Assembly (NCBI GenBank): GCA_020426065.1
Contig: JAGQQT010000037.1
Span: 1-14,295 of the forward strand
DNA length: 14,295 nucleotides
Direction of reading: 5' to 3'
Source of the DNA: Planctomycetaceae bacterium
GTDB taxonomy: Bacteria; Planctomycetota; Planctomycetia; Planctomycetales; Planctomycetaceae
Positions 7,511 to 14,295 of the stretch are shown piece by piece (the stretch's first letter is position 1; each line of letters starts with the position of its first letter). Under the pieces are notes generated by a model. That model did not search any database, was not told the origin of the DNA, and worked only from the letters and a program-made list of their open reading frames with translations. Both the position numbers and the translations under genes were made by a program.

Positions 7511-8497
7511 TTACTTCCGGCTGAAATGTTCGAGGTCGTGCTGGACCATCATCCGGACCAGATCCGGGAAGGTGACCTCCGCTTTCCAGCCCAGTTTTTC
7601 CCGGGCTTTTGTCGAATCTCCCATCAGGACATGCACTTCCGCCGGGCGGTAAAACCGGGGATCAACCACCACATGATCTTCATAATTCAGGCCCACTTCC
7701 TCAAAAGCCAGCTGGCAGAATTCTCTCACCGAATGGGTCTGACCAGTGGCGATCACAAAGTCATCGGGCTGATCCTGCTGCAGCATCTGATGCATGGCTT
7801 TGACATAATCCCCGGCAAACCCCCAGTCCCGTTTGGCATCAAGATTTCCCAGAGGGAGCTTGATCCTGGCACCGTGCCGGATGCGGGCCGCGTGCGAGGT
7901 GATTTTCCGGGTGACGAACTCAAAGCCTCGGCGGGGTGATTCGTGGTTGAACATGATCCCGGAGGCAATAAACAGGTTGTAGGACTCCCGATAATTTCGG
8001 GACATGTGAAAGCCAGTGACCTTGGAAATACCGTATGGAGAACGGGGATAAAACCGGGTTGTCTCACTTTGAGGGACTTCCGCCGCATGACCAAACATTT
8101 CACTGGAACCCGCAAAATACATGCGGCATTCGGGAACAAGGTCTCGAACACATTCCAGCAGGGAGTGTGTTCCATCAATGTTGGTGCTGAAGGTCGAGAA
8201 GGAATCCTCGAAGGAGTAAGACACAAAGCTCTGAGCGGCAAGATGATACAACTCATCCGGCCGCACTTCCGAGATCACCCTGTACAGACTCGGAAAACTT
8301 TCCAGCGAAGCCGAATGCAGGTGCAGTTTCTCCAGAATGGAAGAGAGTCTGACCAGCCGGTTGGAGGGATCTTCCAGGGCCACGCGCCGGACAATTCCGT
8401 GAACTTCGTATCCCTGGGAGAGCAGGTATTCGGCAAGATAAGATCCATCCTGGCCAGTGATTCCAGTGATCAGGGCCCGCTTGGTCTGAGTGGCCAT
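7511..8497 (-). CDS. gmd: GDP-mannose 4,6-dehydratase
   Basis: The 328-residue enzyme is an NADP-dependent extended short-chain dehydrogenase that converts GDP-D-mannose to GDP-4-keto-6-deoxy-D-mannose, precursor of GDP-fucose, GDP-rhamnose or GDP-perosamine for surface polysaccharides. It shows the Rossmann GxxGxxG (Gly12, 15, 18 in TGITGQDGSY), the Ser-Glu catalytic pair in SSEMFG (131-136), YxxxK at Tyr155/Lys159, the GMD-diagnostic NHESPRRG (184-191), GNLDAKRDWGFAGDYV (218-232) and RPAEVHVLMGD near the C-terminus. The length is at the short end for the family, but no core block is missing. The frame is open to 8575; ATG 8497 is chosen because the Rossmann strand then starts at residue 7, although the upstream Shine-Dalgarno is poor. 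No GDP-sugar partner gene (fcl or rmd) lies in the window. It diverges from thiC. Confidence 0.93.
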   Translation of the reverse strand: MATQTKRALITGITGQDGSYLAEYLLSQGYEVHGIVRRVALEDPSNRLVRLSSILEKLHLHSASLESFPSLYRVISEVRPDELYHLAAQSFVSYSFEDSFSTFSTNIDGTHSLLECVRDLVPECRMYFAGSSEMFGHAAEVPQSETTRFYPRSPYGISKVTGFHMSRNYRESYNLFIASGIMFNHESPRRGFEFVTRKITSHAARIRHGARIKLPLGNLDAKRDWGFAGDYVKAMHQMLQQDQPDDFVIATGQTHSVREFCQLAFEEVGLNYEDHVVVDPRFYRPAEVHVLMGDSTKAREKLGWKAEVTFPDLVRMMVQHDLEHFSRK

Positions 8498-8575
8498 GGA
8501 GTAACTCTGTGAGAATGTCAGGTAAAAATGGGATCGAAATCCAGTGAGACCCGTTTGGGACAGTCGAATGATCAA

Positions 8576-8581
8576 AATATA
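8576..8581 (-). promoter_or_regulatory. Possible -10 box of the gmd promoter
   Basis: On the - strand the bases read TATATT (5 of 6 to TATAAT), 78 bases upstream of the gmd ATG in an AT-rich patch. No good -35 element stands at 16-18 bases, so this is a weak call. Confidence 0.3.
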
Positions 8582-8634
8582 AAAGCTTCCGACCCGCGAA
8601 ACTACCGCTCATCCAGAATCGCGGGGCAAGAAGG

Positions 8635-8663
8635 CTGATTTTCGGCGATTGCCCTCCTATAAT
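8635..8663 (+). promoter_or_regulatory. Sigma-70-type promoter of thiC
   Basis: A perfect TATAAT (8658-8663) lies 63 bases before the thiC ATG. At a 17-base spacing is CTGATT (8635-8640), which matches only the TGA core of TTGACA. The implied leader is about 55 bases, holding only a tiny TCCG-GAAA-CGGA hairpin (8687-8698). That is too short for a TPP riboswitch if this promoter is the one used. Confidence 0.55.
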
Positions 8664-8726
8664 GACCGCATAGTGAATGCCCACTCTCCGGAAACGGAAT
8701 GAACCGGTGAACTTTAGGAAAGACGC

Positions 8727-10526
8727 ATGACAGATTCCCAGGCTTCTTATCAGTTGCCCCCCATTGGTCCCAATCCCTCCTCCAGTGCTGCCGGAACCAA
8801 TCCCGGTTCATTTGCACGGATTCCCCGGTTTTCTCCCGGTCCGGAAGGAGCATGGACCTTCGCCTCTCCCGATACTCCGGGAATGCCCGCTCCTTCCAGC
8901 AAAACCGCCTGGGATTTCATGCCGGAAGACTGGCAGCTCAAGCCGGGATTCGAACAGAACTACCATTGTGCAGAAGCCTGGCAGGCTCCGGCAGATTTTG
9001 AACCCGTGACTCAACTCGAATCCGCTCGACTGGGAATCATTACTCCAGAAATGCAGCGGGTTGCAGAGCGGGAACCTCATCTGACTGCCGAACAGATTCG
9101 GGATGAAGTCGCTTCTGGCCGTATGGTCATTCCCGCCAACAAAGTGCATCTGAGTCATCAGCTGGATCCGATGTGCATCGGGCGGGCGTCATTGACCAAG
9201 GTAAACGCCAATATGGGAGCGTCGCCCGTTTCTTCCGGTACGTCGGAAGAGGTAGAAAAACTGCGCTGGGCAATCCGCTGGGGAGCCGACACCGTGATGG
9301 ATCTTTCCACGGGGGGCAACCTGGATGAATGCCGCGAAGCAATCATCCAGAACAGCACCGCTCCCATTGGAACCGTGCCGATTTACTCGATGATCATCGG
9401 CCGCAAACTGAGCGACCTGACGCACGAAGTCATCCTCGATTCGCTCGAACATCAGGCCCAGCAGGGCGTGGATTATTTCACCGTGCATGCCGGAGTGATG
9501 CGGGCTCATCTCGATTATGTCAAAGACCGCCTGATCGGAATCGTCTCCCGTGGCGGTTCGCTGCTGGCCAAGTGGATGCTCGACCATCAGCAGGAAAATC
9601 CGATGTACGTGCTGTGGGAGCAGATCTGCCAGATTATGCGGCGGTTTGATGTCACGTTCAGCATCGGCGATGGCCTGCGTCCCGGCGGCCTGTCAGATGC
9701 CACCGACCGTGCTCAACTGGCTGAACTGTGCACCCTGGGCGAGCTGACGGAGCGGGCCTGGCGACAAGGCGTGCAGGTGATGGTCGAAGGTCCGGGACAT
9801 GTCCCGTTCGACCAGATTGAATACAACATGAAGCTGCAGCGTCACCTGTGCCATGGGGCACCGTTTTATGTGCTCGGTCCACTCGTGACAGACATCTTCC
9901 CCGGATACGATCACATCACGAGCTGCATTGGAGCAACTTCTGCGGCTTATCATGGCGCGAGCATGCTCTGCTATGTCACTCCGAAAGAACACCTCGGTTT
10001 GCCAAAAAAGGACGACGTCAAGCAGGGTTGCATCGCCTACAAGATTGCGGCTCATGCCGCCGATGTGGCCCTCGGAATTCCCGGCACACGGGATCGGGAT
10101 GATGAACTCACCCGGGCCCGGGCAGCACTCAACTGGGAAAAACATTTTGAGCTGAGTTTCGATCCCGACACCGCCCGGGCTTATCACGATGAAGACCTGG
10201 ATGTCGATACGGACTTCTGTGCGATGTGCGGTCATGACTGGTGCAGCGTGCGAATCTCACGGGAAATCGTCGAATTCACGTCCGGTAAAGATTCGCGATT
10301 TGCCTGGGAGAAAGCCAAGAAATCTGCCGCCCTGACACCTGAACAGCAGGCGATTCTGCAACAGCGAGGTGTGCTGAGCCCTGAGGAGATTCATAAACTG
10401 GCCTCCAAAACTGTGAAGAAGATGACCTCTGACGATGCTGGCAAAGCTTCCTGCCATAGCGATTACGTTGATTCCGAAACTGCCCGCGGACTGCAGACCG
10501 ATCTGGTCGAACTGGATGTCGAATAG
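8727..10526 (+). CDS. thiC: Phosphomethylpyrimidine synthase ThiC
   Basis: ThiC is a non-canonical radical-SAM enzyme that rearranges 5-aminoimidazole ribotide into 4-amino-5-hydroxymethyl-2-methylpyrimidine phosphate, the pyrimidine half of thiamine. The 599-residue product, slightly shorter than the E. coli enzyme, shows substrate-site blocks SRGG (274-277), DGLRPGG (from 315) and EGPGHVP, His-containing TPKEHLGLP, and the C-terminal cluster motif CAMCGHDWC with Cys498, Cys501 and Cys506 (Cx2Cx4C), which ligates the 4Fe-4S cluster. The first 60 residues are Pro/Ser/Gly-rich and look disordered; the recognisable N-terminal ThiC domain begins around KTAWDFM. ATG 8727 is supported by AGGA seven bases upstream. 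No other thi gene is adjacent and no TPP riboswitch is seen in the leader. All catalytic motifs are intact. Confidence 0.97.
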   Translation: MTDSQASYQLPPIGPNPSSSAAGTNPGSFARIPRFSPGPEGAWTFASPDTPGMPAPSSKTAWDFMPEDWQLKPGFEQNYHCAEAWQAPADFEPVTQLESARLGIITPEMQRVAEREPHLTAEQIRDEVASGRMVIPANKVHLSHQLDPMCIGRASLTKVNANMGASPVSSGTSEEVEKLRWAIRWGADTVMDLSTGGNLDECREAIIQNSTAPIGTVPIYSMIIGRKLSDLTHEVILDSLEHQAQQGVDYFTVHAGVMRAHLDYVKDRLIGIVSRGGSLLAKWMLDHQQENPMYVLWEQICQIMRRFDVTFSIGDGLRPGGLSDATDRAQLAELCTLGELTERAWRQGVQVMVEGPGHVPFDQIEYNMKLQRHLCHGAPFYVLGPLVTDIFPGYDHITSCIGATSAAYHGASMLCYVTPKEHLGLPKKDDVKQGCIAYKIAAHAADVALGIPGTRDRDDELTRARAALNWEKHFELSFDPDTARAYHDEDLDVDTDFCAMCGHDWCSVRISREIVEFTSGKDSRFAWEKAKKSAALTPEQQAILQQRGVLSPEEIHKLASKTVKKMTSDDAGKASCHSDYVDSETARGLQTDLVELDVE

Positions 10527-10547
10527 CGGCAAACTGTCCCACAAAAT

Positions 10548-10606
10548 GAAATCGGCTGAGCAGAACTCATTCGCGTTTTGCGAATGAGGATTCGTTCACC
10601 GATTTC
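10548..10606 (+). terminator. Long nested hairpin after thiC (probable terminator or processing element)
   Basis: An inner perfect 9-bp stem (CTCATTCGC, 10566-10574, with GCGAATGAG, 10580-10588) closes the loop GTTTT. An outer perfect 8-bp stem (GAAATCGG, 10548-10555, with CCGATTTC, 10599-10606) encloses it, with 10-base arms between that can pair further (TGA 10557-10559 with TCA 10596-10598, GAA 10563-10565 with TTC 10591-10593). No T-run follows, so it is not a classical intrinsic terminator. It starts 21 bases after the thiC stop. Confidence 0.5.
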
Positions 10607-10653
10607 CCATTGGGATCTTCTTACGGAATACAAATTGCATCAATAGATTGCTG

Positions 10654-10689
10654 CAGGCGAGACTTTCACTCTCATACAGAAGTCTCCTG
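10654..10689 (+). other. Hairpin in the presumed leader of the transporter gene
   Basis: GAGACTT (10659-10665) and AAGTCTC (10680-10686) form a 7-bp stem around a 14-base loop. CAG (10654-10656) can pair with CTG (10687-10689) beyond a two-base bulge. It lies 46 bases before the ATG. Whether it is transcribed is unknown, because no clear promoter was found in 10607-10734. Confidence 0.3.
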
Positions 10690-10734
10690 TCTTTGCGAAT
10701 CTGAAGAAGTTTCAGCTGGGAGCTGTGTGTCGAG

Positions 10735-12396
10735 ATGCCTTTTTATGAAGCTCTTTCGCCCATTGGACAGTCAGTGCTGGCGCTGACGACCGTGGCCGCG
10801 ATCGGTCTTTTTATTGGAAGCCTGAAATTCCGGGGAATTGGTCTGGGAACTGCGGGTACGTTATTCGCCGGGCTGGCCTTTTCCGCGATGGGTGTACATT
10901 GCGAAACAGAAATCATTGATTTCGCCAAAGAGTTTGGTCTGATTCTGTTCGTGTTTACCATCGGCATTCAACTCGGCCCCGGTGTAATTGGCCTCTGGCG
11001 TCAACAGGGGTTGACCTTAAACATGCTGGCCATTGCCATCGTCATGTGCGGCGTCGGACTGACCCTGCTGCTCTTCTGGGTGCTGAACCTCGAGGGAGTC
11101 TCAGCAGTCGGACTGTTTTCCGGGGCGACAACCAACACACCTTCTCTCGGTGCCGCCCAGCAGGCTCTGCAAGTGAGGCAAACAGCAGAGGGGATTGACA
11201 GCAGCGCCCTGACCCAGGCGTATGCGATTGCCTATCCCGGAGCAATTCTGGGAATCATTGCCGCTCTACTGTTATTGAAGCGGATATTTGCGATTGATCT
11301 CGAGCAGGAAGCAGCGGAGCTCAAACGACGTACGCCCACTCTGCCACCGGTTTGTCGTCGAAATCTGCAGATTGACAATCCCAATCTGAGTGGATTGACG
11401 ATCGAAAGCATTCCCGGACGCAGCGAAACAGGCGTCCGGATCTCACGGATCTGGAAAGCATCTGATAATCAGGTTCTCCCGGTGACCGATTCAACCGTGG
11501 TTGAGGTGGGGGATGTGATATTGGCTGTTGGCACTGACGGTGCACTGGATCGGTTTCAGATGATTATCGGATCTCATGCCGATCGGGATCTGATGCAGGA
11601 ATCGGGAGATATTGGCTTTCGCCGGGTTGTCGTCACCAGCAAAGCCATCCTGGGGAAGACACTGAGCGAACTGGCACTGGACCATTTATGGGGAGTGACG
11701 ATCACGCGGGTCATTCGGTCCGGTGTGGAAATGACCGCACATGGTGGAATGCGGCTGCATTATGGGGATGTACTGCATATTGTGGGGCGTCAGTCTGGCC
11801 TGGACGGTGCCGCCAAACAGCTTGGGAACGCTCTGCATGAGCTGGATAACATTCAGTTCATTCCGTTTTTCCTGGGAATCACCTGTGGGATTATCGCGGG
11901 GCTGATTCCGTTCAGCATTCCCGGCTTTCCCGTACCGGTTCGGCTTGGCCTGGCGGGCGGCCCGCTGATTGTTGCGATTCTGTTTGGCATGATTGGGAAT
12001 CTTGGTCCACTGGCATGGTATATCCCCGGGAATGCCAATCGGGCGTTGCGGGAACTGGGGATCATTCTGTTCCTCACGAGTGTGGGACTGCATGCGGGAA
12101 GCGGATTCCTGGCCACCGTCTTTTCGCCTCTGGGACTGGCCTGCGTGACCGGTGGCCTGATCATCACTATGGGCCCGCTCCTGCTGACGGGATTTTTTGC
12201 CCGGCGGGTGATGAAAATGAATTTTCTGACACTGTCCGGACTGATTGCCGGGAGTATGACAGATCCTCCCGCCCTGGCCTTTGCGAATTCATTGAGTGAA
12301 TCCGAAGGAGCCTCGATTGCTTATGCGGCCGTTTATCCACTGACGATGACCCTGCGTATCATCTCCGCTCAACTCCTGGTCACACTTTGCGTATAG
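10735..12396 (+). CDS. AspT/YidE-family (aspartate:alanine exchanger type) membrane transporter
   Basis: The 553-residue product has the two-halves-with-central-domain architecture of the AAE exchanger family. About five to six hydrophobic helices lie in residues 10-180, a soluble centre at about 200-370 with two TrkA-C/RCK-C-like units (one ending near VGDVILAVGTDG, the other near LHYGDVLHIVGR), and more helices in 375-553. The paired family motif is visible: SGATTNTPSLGA (129-140) in the first half and AGSMTDPPALAF (505-516) in the second, the signature of the inverted or duplicated asp-al-exchange domain. AspT exchanges aspartate for alanine, but most YidE-like members have no proven substrate, so I give no substrate. 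ATG 10735 is preceded by GGGAG at a rather long 12-base distance. The gene follows thiC by 208 bases and is probably transcribed separately. Confidence 0.88.
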   Translation: MPFYEALSPIGQSVLALTTVAAIGLFIGSLKFRGIGLGTAGTLFAGLAFSAMGVHCETEIIDFAKEFGLILFVFTIGIQLGPGVIGLWRQQGLTLNMLAIAIVMCGVGLTLLLFWVLNLEGVSAVGLFSGATTNTPSLGAAQQALQVRQTAEGIDSSALTQAYAIAYPGAILGIIAALLLLKRIFAIDLEQEAAELKRRTPTLPPVCRRNLQIDNPNLSGLTIESIPGRSETGVRISRIWKASDNQVLPVTDSTVVEVGDVILAVGTDGALDRFQMIIGSHADRDLMQESGDIGFRRVVVTSKAILGKTLSELALDHLWGVTITRVIRSGVEMTAHGGMRLHYGDVLHIVGRQSGLDGAAKQLGNALHELDNIQFIPFFLGITCGIIAGLIPFSIPGFPVPVRLGLAGGPLIVAILFGMIGNLGPLAWYIPGNANRALRELGIILFLTSVGLHAGSGFLATVFSPLGLACVTGGLIITMGPLLLTGFFARRVMKMNFLTLSGLIAGSMTDPPALAFANSLSESEGASIAYAAVYPLTMTLRIISAQLLVTLCV

Positions 12397-12410
12397 AGTA
12401 GCGTGGTCGA

Positions 12411-12424
12411 ACTGATCGATCAGT
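12411..12424. repeat. Perfect 14-bp palindrome ACTGATCGATCAGT
   Basis: This exact self-complementary sequence lies 14 bases after the transporter stop. Part of it recurs as ACTGATCAT at about 12454-12462. It could be a DNA-binding site or part of a terminator region; there is no T-run. Confidence 0.4.
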
Positions 12425-12477
12425 CCTTGTTCAGTGCCTCACCTTTACTGAGACTGATCATGAAAAGGGAAATTCGT

Positions 12478-12540
12478 GTGCCACTGGCTCAGCCAGTGTT
12501 TTCCTTACTCAATTCACGGCACTGGCAGAGCCAGTGGCAC
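12478..12540. repeat. Pair of related palindromes in inverted arrangement between convergent genes
   Basis: GTGCCACTGGCT (12478-12489) and AGCCAGTGGCAC (12529-12540) are perfect 12-bp inverted repeats. Each end is itself a palindrome: CACTGGCT-C-AGCCAGTG (12482-12498) and CACTGGC-AGA-GCCAGTG (12520-12536). The first is followed by TTTTCCTT, so it can act as an intrinsic terminator for the transporter transcript. The unit looks like a small REP- or MITE-like palindromic repeat; its genome-wide copy number cannot be seen here. Confidence 0.65.
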
Positions 12541-12582
12541 CCAACCAATGATCGTCTTTCAGCATACGACTCACCGCTCGTT

Positions 12583-13503
12583 TCACTGGCCCGACTTCAG
12601 GAGTTTCATCGAAATCTCTGTGGTGACGGTTTGCTCAAGTGTCTGACCGACTGCGGAGAGTTCCAGCAGCATCTGCTGCTTCAGGCCACTGGCCAGTACA
12701 CAGCCACGCTGTGGGTCGAACAGATAAACTCCCTGACCATCGGCCCCTTTGACCGTCACCTGAAACGGGCTGCCCTCTTTCGGGGTGAGCGAAATGCGGG
12801 TGGTTGCATCGATGCGATCGAGTCCATCGGCTGTTCGGCCGGCATACTCATAGTCAATGACCGATTTCATTGTGCCGAACGGCAACTCGGTGGATAGCTC
12901 GCGCGACCACTTCTCGCCCACCTTCACCGCCTGTTCGGGAAAGACCACGCTCCCCTGGGAAAGCATCTTCTCCAGACCTTCGCGGGTATCAATTCCGGCA
13001 ATCCCAGGATTGGGTGCGGTAAATCGCTGTTCGAGAGCGGGAGGAATTGAGACATCAGATACGACTCCCCGATCGCAAACCGTCATGGCAATTTGCTGCT
13101 GGACGAGCGAGTTGAGGGAATTGGCAATCATGCCGAAGGGGCCACTCAGTTCGGTGCCGGATGCGGAGTCAAAGTGGATTGGTTCCGGATTTCCAGGCTG
13201 GGTGACTTCCAGCTGACAGCGGGAAATCGTTTTTGCAACCCGGGCGGAGCCATCGGGATTCACTCCCTGCACCTGAGTGGAGAGCTGCAACTGTTGTGTG
13301 ATGTGATTACTGACTTCTTTTCCGGCCACGACTGAAGACGTGGTGAGCGTCTGTTTCAGTTCGTAGTTGCGTGACTCCCCGTTCTGATACTGATAACGGA
13401 GCAGCGTTTGAGCGTGTGCAGTGCCTGCAAAACCAGAGGCCAAGCTCAGTACAATGCCGGCGAACAGAATGCGTTGTAAGGCAGTCGTCATCATCTTCCC
13501 CAT
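12583..13503 (-). CDS. Exported protein of unknown function (DUF6263-like)
   Basis: The 306-residue product begins with a Sec signal peptide: a basic start, a hydrophobic core ILFAGIVLSLASGF and a cleavage site after AHA (residues 29-31), so the mature protein should be periplasmic. The rest is beta-rich and soluble, opening with LLRYQYQNGESRNYEL, followed by sections on effective-dose-like comparisons of strands (SRCQLEVTQ, KVGEKWSREL, YEYAGRTADGLDRIDATT). The LRYQYQNGE opening and the VGEKWSRE stretch resemble DUF6263-type proteins common in planctomycetes; this is memory of the family, not a search result. Two cysteines beyond the signal are not in a redox motif. The frame runs up to 13563, but the signal peptide needs a start at Met 13503, 13494 or 13491; GGGGA before the last gives it the best ribosome site. 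The gene lies 160 bases downstream of the peroxiredoxin-like gene on the same strand. Confidence 0.72.
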   Translation of the reverse strand: MGKMMTTALQRILFAGIVLSLASGFAGTAHAQTLLRYQYQNGESRNYELKQTLTTSSVVAGKEVSNHITQQLQLSTQVQGVNPDGSARVAKTISRCQLEVTQPGNPEPIHFDSASGTELSGPFGMIANSLNSLVQQQIAMTVCDRGVVSDVSIPPALEQRFTAPNPGIAGIDTREGLEKMLSQGSVVFPEQAVKVGEKWSRELSTELPFGTMKSVIDYEYAGRTADGLDRIDATTRISLTPKEGSPFQVTVKGADGQGVYLFDPQRGCVLASGLKQQMLLELSAVGQTLEQTVTTEISMKLLKSGQ

Positions 13504-13663
13504 CCATGGGTCGAAGCGGATTGAATTCCATTCCAGACGGCACCCCAGTTTGCACGCCGTCATCTGATCAAAGGATACGGGAAAACCGGAATGGACCGCA
13601 ATTCCACTTTCAGATGGCGTCGTAACCTATTGCCATCAAACAGGATGCGGAAATCGACGTCGC

Positions 13664-14194
13664 TCAGGACCCCATCGCTTTGTCACAGATTTCCAGGATC
13701 CGATCGATATCGGTCATTGCGTGCTCAGAAACGGACTGGTAGAGCATCTCGCCGGACGGGCTGATCAGAAACAGGCCGTGCATGTCCCGATCCCGGCTGT
13801 CCAGGCAACCATAGGCCCGAAACGCCCTCCGCTGCGGGTCAACGCACTGCGGGTATTCAATGCCAAGTTTGGAACGAATCTGCTCCACCGTTCCTGAGGA
13901 AGGAAGTTCGTGACTGATCGCAATAATGCGGATACCGCGACGATCAAAATCGTTCGCCTGCTTCGCCATCCCTGCCAACTGTTCCATGCAATGGACGCAC
14001 TGCACGCCCCGATAAAAAACCAGCAGGACGTGCTGATCTGGATAGGATTGAGGAGTGTATGTTTTCCCTGCAGAATCTTTCAGGGAGTAAGCAGGGGCCT
14101 GCTTTTCGGGCTCAGCACTATTGGCAGCCGTCGACAGCATTCCGCAGAGTGCCAGAAAAAGAACACACCGAATCATGAGTGAAGTTTGCCGCAT
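13664..14194 (-). CDS. Exported peroxiredoxin/thioredoxin-fold protein (AhpC/TSA-like redoxin)
   Basis: The 176-residue product has a signal peptide (hydrophobic core CVLFLALCGML, probable cleavage after NSA at residue 27) and a redoxin domain. APAYSLKDSAGKTY and HVLLVFYRGVQCVHC match the start and active-site strand of AhpC/TSA-type proteins, with Cys66 as the likely peroxidatic or nucleophilic cysteine and Cys69 completing a CxxC. It lacks the classical peroxiredoxin Pro-x3-Thr/Ser-x2-Cys context, so a thiol oxidoreductase role is as likely as peroxide reduction. Later cysteines (117, 130, 170) could act as resolving residues. LALC near residue 14 is not a good lipobox. The start is very well supported: AGGAGG lies eight bases upstream. 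It probably acts in the periplasm. Confidence 0.87.
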   Translation of the reverse strand: MRQTSLMIRCVLFLALCGMLSTAANSAEPEKQAPAYSLKDSAGKTYTPQSYPDQHVLLVFYRGVQCVHCMEQLAGMAKQANDFDRRGIRIIAISHELPSSGTVEQIRSKLGIEYPQCVDPQRRAFRAYGCLDSRDRDMHGLFLISPSGEMLYQSVSEHAMTDIDRILEICDKAMGS

Positions 14195-14202
14195 CAGATC
14201 AA

Positions 14203-14208
14203 CCTCCT
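14203..14208 (-). promoter_or_regulatory. Consensus ribosome-binding site of the redoxin gene
   Basis: On the - strand AGGAGG stands eight bases before the ATG at 14194. It is the strongest Shine-Dalgarno in the window and fixes the start. Confidence 0.85.
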
Positions 14209-14241
14209 AAGGCCGTATTCCCACTACGATTTCCATCACCA

Positions 14242-14269
14242 AGTATCCGGTTTTCAGCCTTCAATTCAA
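14242..14269 (-). promoter_or_regulatory. Possible promoter of the redoxin gene
   Basis: On the - strand TTGAAT (-35, 14264-14269) and GATACT (-10, 14242-14247) are 16 bases apart, each matching four of six consensus bases, about 50 bases before the start codon. The match is moderate and the promoter could also lie outside the window. Confidence 0.35.
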
Positions 14270-14295
14270 GTGGACAGATTGACGCGGAACTGTTC

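Noticed and set aside
7526..8512. Two + strand open frames (137 and 189 codons) opposite gmd
   Set aside because: They lie wholly antisense to a clear gmd gene with all catalytic motifs, lack ribosome sites and have no protein-like pattern; they arise from codon bias on the other strand.
10576..10700. Direct repeat TTTGCGAAT at 10577-10585 and 10692-10700
   Set aside because: Nine bases, also present by chance in coding sequence near 12279; no flanking similarity.
12403..12897. 164-codon + strand frame from a GTG after the transporter gene
   Set aside because: It runs through the palindromic repeats and antisense into the signal-peptide-bearing exported protein gene, which is far better supported.

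Overview
This is ordinary-looking bacterial chromosome, about 54 % GC by eye. It most likely comes from a planctomycete (Planctomycetaceae). The reasons are a giant Asn/Asp/Gly-rich secreted beta-helix protein, many solitary genes on alternating strands with long spacers, and secreted or anchored proteins of unknown function next to housekeeping genes. That placement is inference from gene style; no rRNA or other phylogenetic marker is present. I see no tRNA, rRNA, CRISPR array, transposase, phage gene or plasmid function.

Layout: (1) The 3' part of a giant + strand gene (1816 visible residues, start outside the window) encodes a right-handed parallel beta-helix protein with an embedded leishmanolysin-like zinc metalloprotease domain and two acidic calcium-loop segments. 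It ends at a strong intrinsic terminator. (2) A small + strand gene of unknown function follows, probably with a TTG start. (3) Convergent to it are two - strand genes: GDP-mannose 4,6-dehydratase (gmd) and, downstream of it, a membrane-anchored beta-propeller-like protein. (4) Diverging from gmd is thiC (HMP-phosphate synthase of thiamine synthesis), with a good promoter but no TPP riboswitch. It is followed by a long nested hairpin and then an AspT/YidE-type transporter gene. (5) Convergent to the transporter, across a gap with two near-identical palindromes, are two - strand genes for exported proteins: one of unknown function and a peroxiredoxin/thioredoxin-fold protein.

The genes do not form an evident single pathway. 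thiC acts in cofactor synthesis, gmd in GDP-fucose/GDP-rhamnose-type sugar supply for surface glycans, the transporter in the inner membrane, and four proteins are exported or anchored. The most notable items are the peptidase inserted into a beta-helix, the duplicated acidic calcium-loop block far apart in the same protein, and the structured non-coding stretches after thiC and after the transporter gene. I found nothing that I could defend as a new defence, mobile or RNA-guided system.
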